Numbered from the stretch's first letter, positions 16,206 through 23,422 are shown. The stretch: 33,171 nucleotides of DNA from Candidatus Flavonifractor intestinipullorum (GCA_019118925.1 DWYC01000048.1:1-33171), one strand, 5' to 3'. A program made the numbers and translations. The notes: generated by a model from the letters alone, not told the origin.

Positions 16206-16256
16206 GGCGAGTGTTCTTATGGCATTTGAAATGCTGCAAGAACACTCGCCTTTTTT
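16206..16256 (+). terminator. Long hairpin with T6 tail
   Basis: GGCGAGTGTTCTT (16206-16218) pairs with AAGAACACTCGCC (16238-16250); inside it GCATTT pairs with AAATGC. T6 follows at 16251-16256. The form is that of an intrinsic terminator on the plus strand, although the only plus-strand gene before it is tRNA-Arg. The bases from 16257 to the crp stop at 16385 hold nothing recognised. Confidence 0.7.
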
Positions 16257-16384
16257 ATTTTCCTCCGGCGATGGCGGATGGAGCGTATCGGGGCCGGCCG
16301 GGAGCATGGCCCGTTATGAGGCTATCGCCTCTCCGGAGGCCGTCCACGCCTATTTCACAAGCCTGCTGGAGCGTCCGATTTCTG

Positions 16385-17041
16385 TTATCCAGCGATTTCC
16401 CGGAGCCTGTTTTGATCGGTAAGTTCAATGGAGCCCCGGCGCAGCCGGACAGCCCCTTCCTTCTGAAAGTAACGCAGCATTCGAGTAATGACCTCCCGGT
16501 GGGAACCTAAATGATTGGCAACGGTCTCATGTGTGATGCTCAGTTCATTGCTCCCCTCAATAGCGGCCTCTTCCAACAGAAAAGCCGCTACCCGCTGATC
16601 CATATGCTTCCACATGACCTGCTCTATCAGCCACATGACCTCGGAGAACCGGCTTGCCATCAGCTCGTTGGTATAGTTGGAGACCGGGGCGGATACCTCC
16701 ATGATACTCTGGTAGATCTCTGCAGGGATTATCCAGAGTTCCGTATCTTTCTCGGCCTGGACGGTAATTTCAAACTGGACAGAGCGCATCATGCAGGAGG
16801 CCGAGAACAGGCAGAGATCCCGGTCGAACAAGCGGTAAAGGGTGACCTCCCGGCCCTCGTCTGACAGGATATAGGCCCGAAGCTGTCCGGTCTTTACCAA
16901 AAGCAGCCCGGTGCAGTCCGCCTCCCCATTGTGGAGCACGGCGCCTTTTTTTGCAGTTCGGAACATCAGATGGTTACGGATCTGTTCCTGCTCTTCCGGC
17001 CGGAGTTTGCTCCAGATCGGGAAAATCTCCGGAAAGGTCAT
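16385..17041 (-). CDS. Crp/Fnr-family transcription regulator
   Basis: The 218-residue product has an N-terminal cyclic-nucleotide-type beta-barrel (about 20-125; KKGAVLHNGEADCTGLLLVKTG, YRLFDRDLCLF), a dimerisation helix (about 130-150) and a C-terminal winged helix (about 165-215; LSITHETVANHLGSHREVITRML, KEGAVRL). No CxxC-type four-cysteine cluster at the N-terminus is seen, so an Fnr iron-sulphur sensor is unlikely; the ligand is unknown. The closely similar HTH (THE-VANHLGSHREV-TR) is typical of clostridial Crp-like proteins. It lies 119 bases downstream of araC on the same strand and could be co-transcribed. Confidence 0.92.
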   Translation of the reverse strand: MTFPEIFPIWSKLRPEEQEQIRNHLMFRTAKKGAVLHNGEADCTGLLLVKTGQLRAYILSDEGREVTLYRLFDRDLCLFSASCMMRSVQFEITVQAEKDTELWIIPAEIYQSIMEVSAPVSNYTNELMASRFSEVMWLIEQVMWKHMDQRVAAFLLEEAAIEGSNELSITHETVANHLGSHREVITRMLRYFQKEGAVRLRRGSIELTDQNRLREIAG

Positions 17042-17160
17042 CCTGCACGCACCACCTTTTCATATTTTTTTGAAAATTATCATTGCTGATGACCGCAGCC
17101 GGCGCGGGTACGGCCCTGTTTTTTGCCTCTTTTATTCGCGCATGGCAGTTTGAAAAAATG

Positions 17161-18072
17161 TTATACAACTGCGGGAGCTTCTCGATGGAGCTTCCGATAC
17201 TCCCGGGGCGTGACCAGATAGAAGCGCTTGAACTGTTTTGCAAAATTGCTGGGGCTGTCGAAGCCGCAGCGGACTGCGATGTCTGAAATGCTGTCTGTAT
17301 GATTTGTAAGGAGCAGTTCCGCCCCCTGCATGATCCGGTATTTCAGCAGATATTGCATGGGAGAGGTCTGGAGCGTTTTTTGAAAACAGCGCAGGCATTC
17401 CCGTTCGCTGACATCCGCCGCTTTCGCGATCTCCGGCAGAGCAAGCTCGCCGGCGAAATTCCGGTGTACATAGTCCAGCATTTTCTTGATTCGCAAGTCG
17501 TCCTGATGCAAGAGCGGCGCTTCCCGGTCAAACTGCGATTGAAATTGCTGGCAGAGAAAGAAGCAGATCCGGGAGAGGTTTTCCCGCACCGTAAATTCAA
17601 AGCCGGCATGATCTCCGGCCAGTGCCTCAAAGGCGCAGCGGAACCAACCGGCGATGCGCTCCCGGTCATCAGGGGCAATTTGATAGCCGGTGAAGGAACT
17701 GCAGGAGATCAGCGGCTTCATATATTTTTTGGCAAATGCGGAATTGCTGTCTCCTGTAATGAGGGCCGGGCTGAACACAAGAGAACGCAGGGTCCCCTCC
17801 GGAGCCGCGGCCGCGTGGTGAAGGACGTTGGAATTGACCGCCGCCAGATCCCCTTCTCTCAGCACAATGGAGGACGCCGGCGTCCTGAGGATCATCTGCC
17901 CATCTTGAATATACACAAGCTCCATTTCCTCGTGCCAGTGCCACGGGATGCCGTCATCCGGCCGGTCCGTGTGATGGGACGCGTAGCCGGCGCAGGGAAA
18001 CTCCAGGCTTCCATGGGGCTGAAGCTCCCGTGATACCCGGTTCAGGTTCAATCCGCATTCCTGCAACGCCAT
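17161..18072 (-). CDS. AraC-family transcription regulator with cupin sensor domain
   Basis: The 303-residue product has an N-terminal cupin-like ligand domain (about 40-115; PWHWHEEMELVYIQDG, REGDLAAVNSNVLH) and two C-terminal helix-turn-helix motifs (about 195-295; LPEIAKAADVSERECLRCFQ and ISDIAVRCGFDSPSNFAKQF, ending FYLVTPREYRK). GGGAGGAT precedes the ATG at 18072. It is transcribed divergently from an MFS transporter gene, whose expression it probably controls in response to the transported or a related compound. Confidence 0.94.
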   Translation of the reverse strand: MALQECGLNLNRVSRELQPHGSLEFPCAGYASHHTDRPDDGIPWHWHEEMELVYIQDGQMILRTPASSIVLREGDLAAVNSNVLHHAAAAPEGTLRSLVFSPALITGDSNSAFAKKYMKPLISCSSFTGYQIAPDDRERIAGWFRCAFEALAGDHAGFEFTVRENLSRICFFLCQQFQSQFDREAPLLHQDDLRIKKMLDYVHRNFAGELALPEIAKAADVSERECLRCFQKTLQTSPMQYLLKYRIMQGAELLLTNHTDSISDIAVRCGFDSPSNFAKQFKRFYLVTPREYRKLHREAPAVV

Positions 18073-18111
18073 ACCGTATCCTCCCGCTCTTCATTCTGGC
18101 GATTTAATTAT

Positions 18112-18160
18112 ATTATATGGCCAGATTTCAATTGTATCAAGTGTAATTTGGCGGTATCCT
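18112..18160. promoter_or_regulatory. Interleaved divergent promoters of araC-type and MFS genes
   Basis: Minus strand: TTGATA (18140-18135), 17 bases, TATAAT (18117-18112) for the AraC gene. Plus strand: TTGTAT (18132-18137), 17 bases, TATCCT (18155-18160) for the MFS gene. Their -35 boxes overlap by three bases. An inverted repeat TCTGGC (18095-18100)/GCCAGA (18120-18125) brackets the araC -10 box. The plus promoter is the weaker, fitting a need for activation. Confidence 0.75.
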
Positions 18161-18189
18161 TTTAGCAGACTAAGTGGGAGGATGATATT

Positions 18190-19356
18190 GTGTTTCATCT
18201 GTTGCTGGCTGTTATCTATTTGGCCTTTATTTGCCTCGGCCTGCCGGATTCTCTTCTGGGTTCCGCCTGGCCCGCCATGTATCAGGAGTTCTCCGTACCC
18301 GTATCCTTCGCCGGCGGGATCTCCATGATCATCTCGATAGGAACCATCATTTCCAGCCTGCACAGCGACCGGCTCACCCGCAGGTTGGGTACGGGCAAAG
18401 TGACCGCCTTCAGCGTCCTCATGACCGCCATCGCGCTCTTCGGCTTTTCCATCAGCCATTCCTACCTTGCCCTGTGCCTGTGGGCGGTCCCCTACGGTCT
18501 GGGCGCCGGAAGCGTGGACGCCTCGCTGAACAACTATGTGGCGCTCCACTACGCCAGCCGGCACATGAGCTGGCTCCACTGCATGTGGGGCGTCGGCGCC
18601 TCGCTGGGGCCCTATGTGATGGGATACGCCCTGACCGGCGGTTCCGGCTGGAACGGGGGCTACCGCGCCATTGCAATCCTCCAGTTTGCCTTGACCGCCA
18701 TCCTGCTTATCAGCCTGCCTCTGTGGAAAACGGGACAAAGGCCCGGCGAAGCCGCCGCGCCTTCTCAGCGCGAGCAGTCCCTCACACTGGCCCAGATCGT
18801 CCGCATTCCCGGCGCGAAAGAGGTCATGGTGACGTTTTTCTGCTACTGTGCCTTGGAGCAGACTACCGGGCTCTGGGCGAGCAGTTACCTGGTGCTGCGT
18901 CAGGGGCTGCCAGCCGATACCGCGGCGGGATTTGCGGGTATGTTTTTTGCGGGAATCACCATTGGCCGTGCGCTCAGCGGGTTTCTGACCCTGAGATTGA
19001 ACGATACGCAGCTGATCCGTCTGGGACAGGGGATGATTCTGGCCGGAGTTTTGTTTTTGAGCCTGCCCTTTGGAACCGGAAGCGCCCTTGCCGGACTGGC
19101 GCTGATCGGGCTTGGGTGCGCGCCGGTCTATCCCTCCATCATCCATTCCACGCCGGAGCACTTCGGCTCGGAGCGCTCTCAGGCGATGATCGGCGTGCAG
19201 ATGGCGTCCGCCTATGTGGGGACCTGTCTGATGCCGCCAGTGTTCGGACTGATCGCAAATCATGTCAGTGCCGCGCTCTTGCCGCTTTACCTGCTGCTGA
19301 TTCTGGTGCTCATGATATTGATGCACGAGATCATGCTGAAAAAAGTAAGAAGGTAA
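18190..19356 (+). CDS. Major facilitator superfamily transporter
   Basis: The 388-residue, very hydrophobic product has about 12 membrane helices. The cytoplasmic loop after helix two reads SDRLTRRLGTGKV, the MFS loop 2-3 signature in reduced form, and a long central loop (about 178-200, acidic/basic) separates the two six-helix halves. The general type is that of FucP/YbjJ-like permeases; substrate and direction cannot be told. Translation starts with GTG at 18190, eight or so bases after GGGAGG; no in-frame ATG fits. It is divergent from the AraC gene and followed after four bases by a small gene. Confidence 0.93.
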   Translation: MFHLLLAVIYLAFICLGLPDSLLGSAWPAMYQEFSVPVSFAGGISMIISIGTIISSLHSDRLTRRLGTGKVTAFSVLMTAIALFGFSISHSYLALCLWAVPYGLGAGSVDASLNNYVALHYASRHMSWLHCMWGVGASLGPYVMGYALTGGSGWNGGYRAIAILQFALTAILLISLPLWKTGQRPGEAAAPSQREQSLTLAQIVRIPGAKEVMVTFFCYCALEQTTGLWASSYLVLRQGLPADTAAGFAGMFFAGITIGRALSGFLTLRLNDTQLIRLGQGMILAGVLFLSLPFGTGSALAGLALIGLGCAPVYPSIIHSTPEHFGSERSQAMIGVQMASAYVGTCLMPPVFGLIANHVSAALLPLYLLLILVLMILMHEIMLKKVRR

Positions 19357-19360
19357 CGCT

Positions 19361-19612
19361 ATGCTGAATATCAAGATTCTACTCGTTCCCGATTTGGAGA
19401 AACTGACTCGGCTCATTGCCCAAAGCAAAGGGAAGGTTTTCCTGCTGCAGCAGAATCGGACGCTTTATGATTTGACGGAAGAAAATGCCAATATGGATTT
19501 CTTAAAAGAAGAAGTCCGAAATCGAAGAGAAATTGACATATATTTATCAGAGAAAGAGGATTACTTCCGTTTCATTTATTATTTTCTCGCTGCGAAGCAA
19601 AGAGAAGATTGA
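19361..19612 (+). CDS. Small hypothetical protein (83 residues)
   Basis: It starts four bases after the MFS stop, with AAGAAGG overlapping the end of the MFS gene, so it is probably co-translated. The product is soluble and charged: LNIKILLVPDLEKLTRLIAQ, then a basic middle, then an acidic/aromatic end (EKEDYFRFIYYFL). Base use is noticeably AT-richer than in its neighbours, which suggests a different origin. I do not recognise the family; an alpha/beta fold is plausible. It could be an accessory or regulatory partner of the transporter, from position only. Confidence 0.7.
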   Translation: MLNIKILLVPDLEKLTRLIAQSKGKVFLLQQNRTLYDLTEENANMDFLKEEVRNRREIDIYLSEKEDYFRFIYYFLAAKQRED

Positions 19613-19678
19613 CAAGATAACGGCAGACGGTTTTGCCGTCATCAGCGGCCCCGCACAATGGGGATGGATATTACGAAG

Positions 19679-19707
19679 ACAGGGCGGCTGGATCTCAGCC
19701 GCCCTGT
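19679..19707. terminator. Hairpin between convergent small-protein and SDR genes
   Basis: ACAGGGCGGCT (19679-19689) pairs with AGCCGCCCTGT (19697-19707), followed by TTGTGTT on the plus strand. A smaller hairpin (ACGGCA/TGCCGT, about 19620-19639) precedes it. It probably ends both transcripts. Confidence 0.75.
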
Positions 19708-19712
19708 TTGTG

Positions 19713-20459
19713 TTAAGTTCTCGCCATCCCGTCCACGCTCAGCACCACGCCGGTAATGTAGGACGCTTCATCGGAAGCCAGGAAGGCAAACGCGTTGGCG
19801 ATGTCCTCCGGCTGACCCAGCCGGCCCAGCGGGATCTGCCTGATCAGGGGCTCGATGACTTCTTTGGGGACGGCCTTCATCATATCGGTCTCCGTGATGC
19901 CGGGAGCCACCGCATTGACCCGGATTCCTTTGGGTCCGAGCTCCCGGGCCAGGGATAGGGTCAGTCCGTTGACGGCGAACTTGGACGCGGGGTAGGCGAC
20001 GCCGCTGGCCTGGCCGGAAATGCTGACCATGGAGGAGGTGGAGAGAATCACGCCCTTCCCCCGGGGCGCCATATACTCGACGGCGGCCCGCGCGGCGTTG
20101 AAAACGCCCTTCACGTTCAGCTCCATGACCTTCTCAAAGGTCTCCTCGGTATATTCGGTGAACGGAGTGCTCTCTGACACACCGGCGTTGTTCACCAGAA
20201 TATCTATGCAGCCGTAGGCCTCTACAACCTTTCGGAACGCGGCTCGGACCGACTCCAGACTGGACAGATCAGGGCTGATCCCCGTCACAGCCGCCTCAGG
20301 GTATTTTTCCCGCAGCTGTGCGGCGGCTTTGTCCGCGTTGGCCTGAGAACTTGCTGTCAGGATGACGGCAGCGCCTTCCTTCAAAAATTTATCCGCAGTG
20401 GCAAACCCGATGCCCCGGCTTCCGCCGGTGATGATGGCGACTTTATCTTTCAGTTTCAT
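19713..20459 (-). CDS. Short-chain dehydrogenase/reductase (FabG-like)
   Basis: The 248-residue classical SDR carries TGGSRGIG (11-18), NNAG (90-93), N115 and the catalytic S143-Y156-K160 set (YPASK), and PG-TETDM after it. It reduces a carbonyl or oxidises an alcohol with NAD(P)H; R15 in the glycine motif favours NADPH. It resembles 3-oxoacyl-ACP reductases, but there are no other fatty-acid genes nearby, so a sugar-alcohol or steroid-type substrate is equally possible. AAGGAGGGA precedes the ATG at 20459. A possible 33-codon gene ends in this ribosome site. Confidence 0.92.
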   Translation of the reverse strand: MKLKDKVAIITGGSRGIGFATADKFLKEGAAVILTASSQANADKAAAQLREKYPEAAVTGISPDLSSLESVRAAFRKVVEAYGCIDILVNNAGVSESTPFTEYTEETFEKVMELNVKGVFNAARAAVEYMAPRGKGVILSTSSMVSISGQASGVAYPASKFAVNGLTLSLARELGPKGIRVNAVAPGITETDMMKAVPKEVIEPLIRQIPLGRLGQPEDIANAFAFLASDEASYITGVVLSVDGMART

Positions 20460-20471
20460 GGAAGTCCCTCC

Positions 20472-20573
20472 TTATGCTTGATTTCTGAACTTAGTATAAC
20501 CGGTTGGGAAGATGTTCTCCGTGATATGATCACAGTCGGCGGTGGATGGGGAGAACCCGGCTTGTTTCTGCAT
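20472..20573 (-). CDS. Possible 33-residue peptide gene upstream of the SDR
   Basis: An ATG at 20573, seven bases after a strong AAGGAGAG, opens a 33-codon frame that starts MQKQAGFSPS and ends TKFRNQA. Its TAA (20474-20472) directly abuts the SDR ribosome site (TAAGGAGGG). It begins 27 bases past the stop of the thioredoxin-like gene. The arrangement suggests translation, perhaps coupled to the SDR; the sequence is not one I recognise, has one Cys and no membrane helix. It could also be a remnant of a longer gene. Confidence 0.45.
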   Translation of the reverse strand: MQKQAGFSPSTADCDHITENIFPTGYTKFRNQA

Positions 20574-20599
20574 GGCGGTTCTCTCCTTCCACAGCGTCT

Positions 20600-21199
20600 C
20601 TACGCTTCATAAATCATGTCGATCCCGATTTGCAGGGTCTCCCCATCGATCGCCCCCGTGGCCTGCGCCACCGCATGGCCCTCCGCATCGATGAAGTAGG
20701 TGGTCGGCAGAGAGTACGCCCCATAGGCGATGGCCGCGTCGGAAGCGGTGTCATAGAGCACCGGGAAGGTGTAACCCTGCTCCGCGATGAACTCCTGGGC
20801 GGTCTCCAGCGTCTCCCGGCCGCTGGTCATGTTGATCATCAGGAACTGGATCTCTTCGCCCAGCTCCTCGTATTTCGCCTGAAAATCCGGCATCTCCAGC
20901 TGACACGGCCCGCACCAGCTGGCCCAGAAATTCATGACCACGGGTTTCCCAACATAGTCGGACAGATGGACCTCATTCCCATCCCCGTCGTAGACCGTAA
21001 AATCCGGAGCGGGGACCGGTTCCGGTTCCTTTGCGCCGGCATCCGCCCCGCCGTCGGCACTGCCTTGCTCCTGGGTCCCCTGGGCGGACAGCTGATTGGG
21101 GGCCATGGAGGAACTCAGCCTGGTATAGAGCAGATACGCCGCTCCCAGCAGGAGGACAAAGACGAGCAGAAGAATCAGCACAGTTTTCTTTTGCTTCAT
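20600..21199 (-). CDS. Membrane-anchored TlpA/ResA-like thioredoxin
   Basis: The 199-residue product has a basic n-region and one hydrophobic helix (about 6-25) acting as an anchor, a flexible Gln/Gly/Pro-rich linker (about 30-63) and an extracytoplasmic thioredoxin domain with W95-C96-G-P-C99 and the cis-proline loop SLPTTYFID. Such proteins reduce protein or small-molecule disulphides outside the cell, taking electrons from CcdA-type carriers, which is encoded just upstream. GAGGTGATG precedes the ATG at 21199. It is the third gene of the redox operon. Confidence 0.93.
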   Translation of the reverse strand: MKQKKTVLILLLVFVLLLGAAYLLYTRLSSSMAPNQLSAQGTQEQGSADGGADAGAKEPEPVPAPDFTVYDGDGNEVHLSDYVGKPVVMNFWASWCGPCQLEMPDFQAKYEELGEEIQFLMINMTSGRETLETAQEFIAEQGYTFPVLYDTASDAAIAYGAYSLPTTYFIDAEGHAVAQATGAIDGETLQIGIDMIYEA

Positions 21200-21208
21200 A
21201 CCATCACC

Positions 21209-21871
21209 TCAACTGAGCAGGGCGAGCAGACGCCCCAGCATTCCGGTAGCCATCAAGACGCCGAGCAGTACCAGCAGGATACCGCAGACCGTATTGATGA
21301 CGCCATAGTGTTGTTTGATCCACTGAAACGCGAATTTCAAATAATCAATCAGCACCGCGCTGAGCAAAAACGGGATGCCGAGGCCAAGGGAATAGGCCAG
21401 CAGCATCATAATGCCCTCCAGCACATGCCCCCGCTGAGAGGCCAGCATCAGCGCGGAACCCAGAAAGGCCCCCACGCACGGAGTCCAGCCGACAGAAAAA
21501 ATGATGCCGAACAGCATGGAAGAAAAAAAGCCCATGGAGTCTGTCTTTACCGCCCGGCGGCTCCCCCGAAAGAGCGTAAATTGAAATACGCCCAAATAGC
21601 TCAGGCCGAAAAAGATGACTACAACGCCTGAAACGAGGTTCACCGCCGTCTGGTGTGCCCGGAGAAAGCCCCCCACTGTGCCGGCCAGCGCGCCCAGCGC
21701 CACAAAAATCAAGGTAAACCCGGCGACAAAGCCTGTGGCCCCGATAAGGGTTTTCCGTGTGCTCCGCTCCCCTCCCCCTGCGAAATAGGAGATATAGATT
21801 GGCAGCATGGGCAGCAGGCAGGGAGAGATGAAGGTAATCATGCCCTCCAAAAAGGAAATTACATACTGCAT
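21209..21871 (-). CDS. CcdA-family thiol electron transporter
   Basis: The 220-residue membrane protein has about six helices and the two conserved CcdA cysteines in their proline contexts: C18 (FISPCLLPMLP) and C132 (GWTPCVGAF). These pass electrons from cytoplasmic thioredoxin across the membrane. The start is the ATG at 21871 (MQYVISFLEG); the longer frame to 22051 is the upstream DUF6132 gene read out of frame. It overlaps that gene by 13 bases and ends 9 bases before the TlpA-like gene. Confidence 0.94.
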   Translation of the reverse strand: MQYVISFLEGMITFISPCLLPMLPIYISYFAGGGERSTRKTLIGATGFVAGFTLIFVALGALAGTVGGFLRAHQTAVNLVSGVVVIFFGLSYLGVFQFTLFRGSRRAVKTDSMGFFSSMLFGIIFSVGWTPCVGAFLGSALMLASQRGHVLEGIMMLLAYSLGLGIPFLLSAVLIDYLKFAFQWIKQHYGVINTVCGILLVLLGVLMATGMLGRLLALLS

Positions 21872-22071
21872 TTGTCCTGACACTCCCTTCCGATTAGGCC
21901 AGACAACAGCCAGCCGATGATTCCCGTATAAACCATGGAAGTTAAGGGTCTGGCGGTGATGATGCAGGTCCCGGTGAAACAGCCCGCCAGAAAATCGCAG
22001 CCCAGGCCGGACAGCGCGCCGGACGCGGGGAACCGTGTTGGCCGAATCCACGTTTTCAAGCTGCCTTTCAT
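21859..22071 (-). CDS. DUF6132-like small cysteine-rich membrane protein
   Basis: The 70-residue product has a basic start, a helix around 15-35 and a second around 45-60. Cysteines are C25, C31, C36 and a C-terminal C64/C68. The pattern GC-FTGTC-ITARP--S-VYTGIIGWLLSG matches small DUF6132-type proteins (GCxxGxCxIT, then Y/I-G-GxLL), whose function is unknown. GGAGG lies 10 bases before the ATG at 22071. First gene of the operon, overlapping ccdA by 13 bases, so a role in thiol or sulphur redox across the membrane is inferred. A TATAAT for this operon lies on the minus strand near 22115. Confidence 0.75.
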   Translation of the reverse strand: MKGSLKTWIRPTRFPASGALSGLGCDFLAGCFTGTCIITARPLTSMVYTGIIGWLLSGLIGRECQDKCSM

Positions 22072-22197
22072 TCGAAGAAAACCTCCGTTTCTTCTGTAGG
22101 TTTGATTTATTATATCTTTTACAGGGCGCGGCTTCAGTGACAAAATCACAATGGTGAGAGCAAAACGGCTGCCAAGGATTTCAGTTTCCCCGACAGC

Positions 22198-22392
22198 CTA
22201 TTTTTTGAAGCGGACAACATCGTTCGGCGTACAGCCGATGATGTCGCACAGCTTCTCCAGTGTGAGCAATGTAATATTTCTGTTCTTCTTCAGCGAGTCG
22301 AGCGTCTTATTGTCGATCCCGTTTTGCAGGAGATAATATTGTGTGATATTCCGCTCCCTCATCGTATCCCAAAGCGGGCTGAAATCAATCAA
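22198..22392 (-). CDS. Short XRE-type helix-turn-helix regulator
   Basis: The product of about 64 residues is a single Cro/XRE domain of the HTH_26 kind: FSPLWDTMRERNITQYYLLQ, then GIDNKTLDSLKKNRNITLLTLEKLCDIIGCTPNDVV, the usual ending. The best start is TTG at 22392, since the usual family N-terminus (xISYxPLWxTL) begins there; GTG at 22401 or ATG at 22362 are alternatives. Reading on to an ATG at 22500 would cross the promoter dyad and is not protein-like. It has the size of small autoregulated repressors. Confidence 0.82.
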   Translation of the reverse strand: MIDFSPLWDTMRERNITQYYLLQNGIDNKTLDSLKKNRNITLLTLEKLCDIIGCTPNDVVRFKK

Positions 22393-22454
22393 ATAGGACA
22401 CCGCCCTCTTACAAACTGTACTGTGTAAATTATAGGGGGGAGAATCCAAAACCA

Positions 22455-22478
22455 GTATTGTGGATATACACACAATAC
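22455..22478. promoter_or_regulatory. Perfect 8-bp dyad, candidate XRE operator
   Basis: GTATTGTG (22455-22462) and CACAATAC (22471-22478) are perfect inverted arms around eight bases. The dyad lies just ahead of a minus-strand TATAAT (22434-22429), in the -35 area of the XRE gene, and 15 bases from the start of the divergent SLOG relic. Confidence 0.6.
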
Positions 22479-22492
22479 CTCCTGATGGAATT

Positions 22493-22707
22493 ATGTTCAA
22501 AAACTGCTGTTTTACCGGTCAGCACCCCGAAAAACTCCGGCCCCCGGAAACGCTGGTCATAGTGAAGCTGGACGCTGCGATTCAGGATTTGTGATCTGGA
22601 GCGGAGTCAAGGTGCTGATTAAGCGAAAACGCTATATTCGAACCGCATGCAAACTGGAGCTTGTGTGTGCCTCTAAACCAGGCGTAGAAAAAAGGCCATC
22701 AGCATGA
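22493..22707 (+). pseudogene. Decayed SLOG/DUF1273 (YpsA-like) gene
   Basis: An ATG at 22493 opens a 33-codon frame whose start, MFKNCCFTGQHPEKLRPPE, closely matches the N-terminus of clostridial DUF1273 proteins (CCFTGHRPEKL, with H changed to Q and R to H), then IVKLDAAIQDL and a TGA at 22592-22594. In another frame, 22591-22707 encodes VIWSGVKVLIKRKRY, LELVCASKPGVEKRPSA and a stop, matching the later DIWAAEIVL...LICASPxxGxExRWSA part. The piece between them (the FISGMARGVD region) is missing. So the gene has lost an internal segment, shifted frame and been truncated. DUF1273 proteins bind nucleotide-like ligands through a Rossmann-like fold. The match is from memory of the family. Confidence 0.75.
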
Positions 22708-22850
22708 TATAATATTAATATATTGTGCGCAAGGCTCTTTCCCACGGAAAGAAGCACAGAGCATGTAGCATATTTTCCGGAAGTACAACCGCATTTACCG
22801 GATGCAGATGCAAGGCAGGAAAATCAGCAATTTCAAGGAGTTTCCGATCG

Positions 22851-23336
22851 ATGATAAAAATTTTGTTCGTTTGCCACGGCAACATTTGTAGAAGCCCGAT
22901 GGCCGAGTTTGTGATGAAAGACCTGGTGGACAAGGCCGGGTTGTCCTGCCAGTTTGAGATCGCCTCCGCTGCGACGAGCAGCGAGGAGCTGGGGAATCCG
23001 GTCTATCCGCCCGCCCGGCGGAAACTCGCCGAGCACGGGATCTCCTGCGCAGGAAAGACCGCCGTGCGGCTGAAACCGTCCGACTACGGGAAGTACGACT
23101 ACCTGCTGGGAGCGGAAGGGCGCAACGTGACCAACATGCTGCGCATCCTGGGGGGCGACCCGGAGGGTAAGGTGGGACGCATTCTGGATTTCTCTTCCCG
23201 CCCCCGGGACATTGCCGACCCCTGGTACACCGGCGATTTTCAGCGCACCTGGGAGGACCTGGCTGAGGGCTGTCAGGCGCTTCTGGACCATCTGCGGGAG
23301 GAATATCCCGCGCTTTCGTCGGAAAAGCCCCTTTAA
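22851..23336 (+). CDS. Low-molecular-weight protein-tyrosine phosphatase
   Basis: The 161-residue product has the P-loop C8-HGNIC-R14-S (nucleophile C8, phosphate-binding R14) directly at its N-terminus and the general-acid D123 in DPWYTGDF, all required for activity. It dephosphorylates phosphotyrosine proteins, perhaps those of polysaccharide export or signalling; no matching kinase gene is in the window. The start is the ATG at 22851, ten bases after AAGGAG; the frame continues upstream to 22725 but those residues do not match the family. A TATAAT at 22707-22712 on the plus strand is a possible -10 box. Confidence 0.94.
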   Translation: MIKILFVCHGNICRSPMAEFVMKDLVDKAGLSCQFEIASAATSSEELGNPVYPPARRKLAEHGISCAGKTAVRLKPSDYGKYDYLLGAEGRNVTNMLRILGGDPEGKVGRILDFSSRPRDIADPWYTGDFQRTWEDLAEGCQALLDHLREEYPALSSEKPL

Positions 23337-23339
23337 GGC

Positions 23340-23369
23340 TTGCAATTCCCTCCGGCTCCAGTGTATAAT
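23340..23369 (+). promoter_or_regulatory. Promoter of the glnS run
   Basis: TTGCAA (23340-23345), 18 bases and a perfect TATAAT (23364-23369). The leader to glnS is about 47 bases, too short for a T-box. Confidence 0.75.
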
Positions 23370-23422
23370 AACTAAGTTATGGCGACGCAGCAGCGCCAAA
23401 ATCAAGATTAGGAGTGAATAAC

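Noticed and set aside
16204-16422. A 72-codon plus-strand frame starting inside the hairpin at 16206
   Set aside because: Its start lies within a terminator stem, there is no ribosome site, it runs into the 3' end of the crp gene on the other strand, and no family is recognised.
20521-22149. Two GTGA-N5-TCAC dyads (20521-20533 and 22137-22149) as a shared Crp-like operator of the SDR and redox operons
   Set aside because: Eight fixed bases are expected about once per 65 kb, so two in 33 kb is weak evidence; the first falls within the possible 33-codon gene, and the spacer is five rather than the usual six bases of Crp sites.
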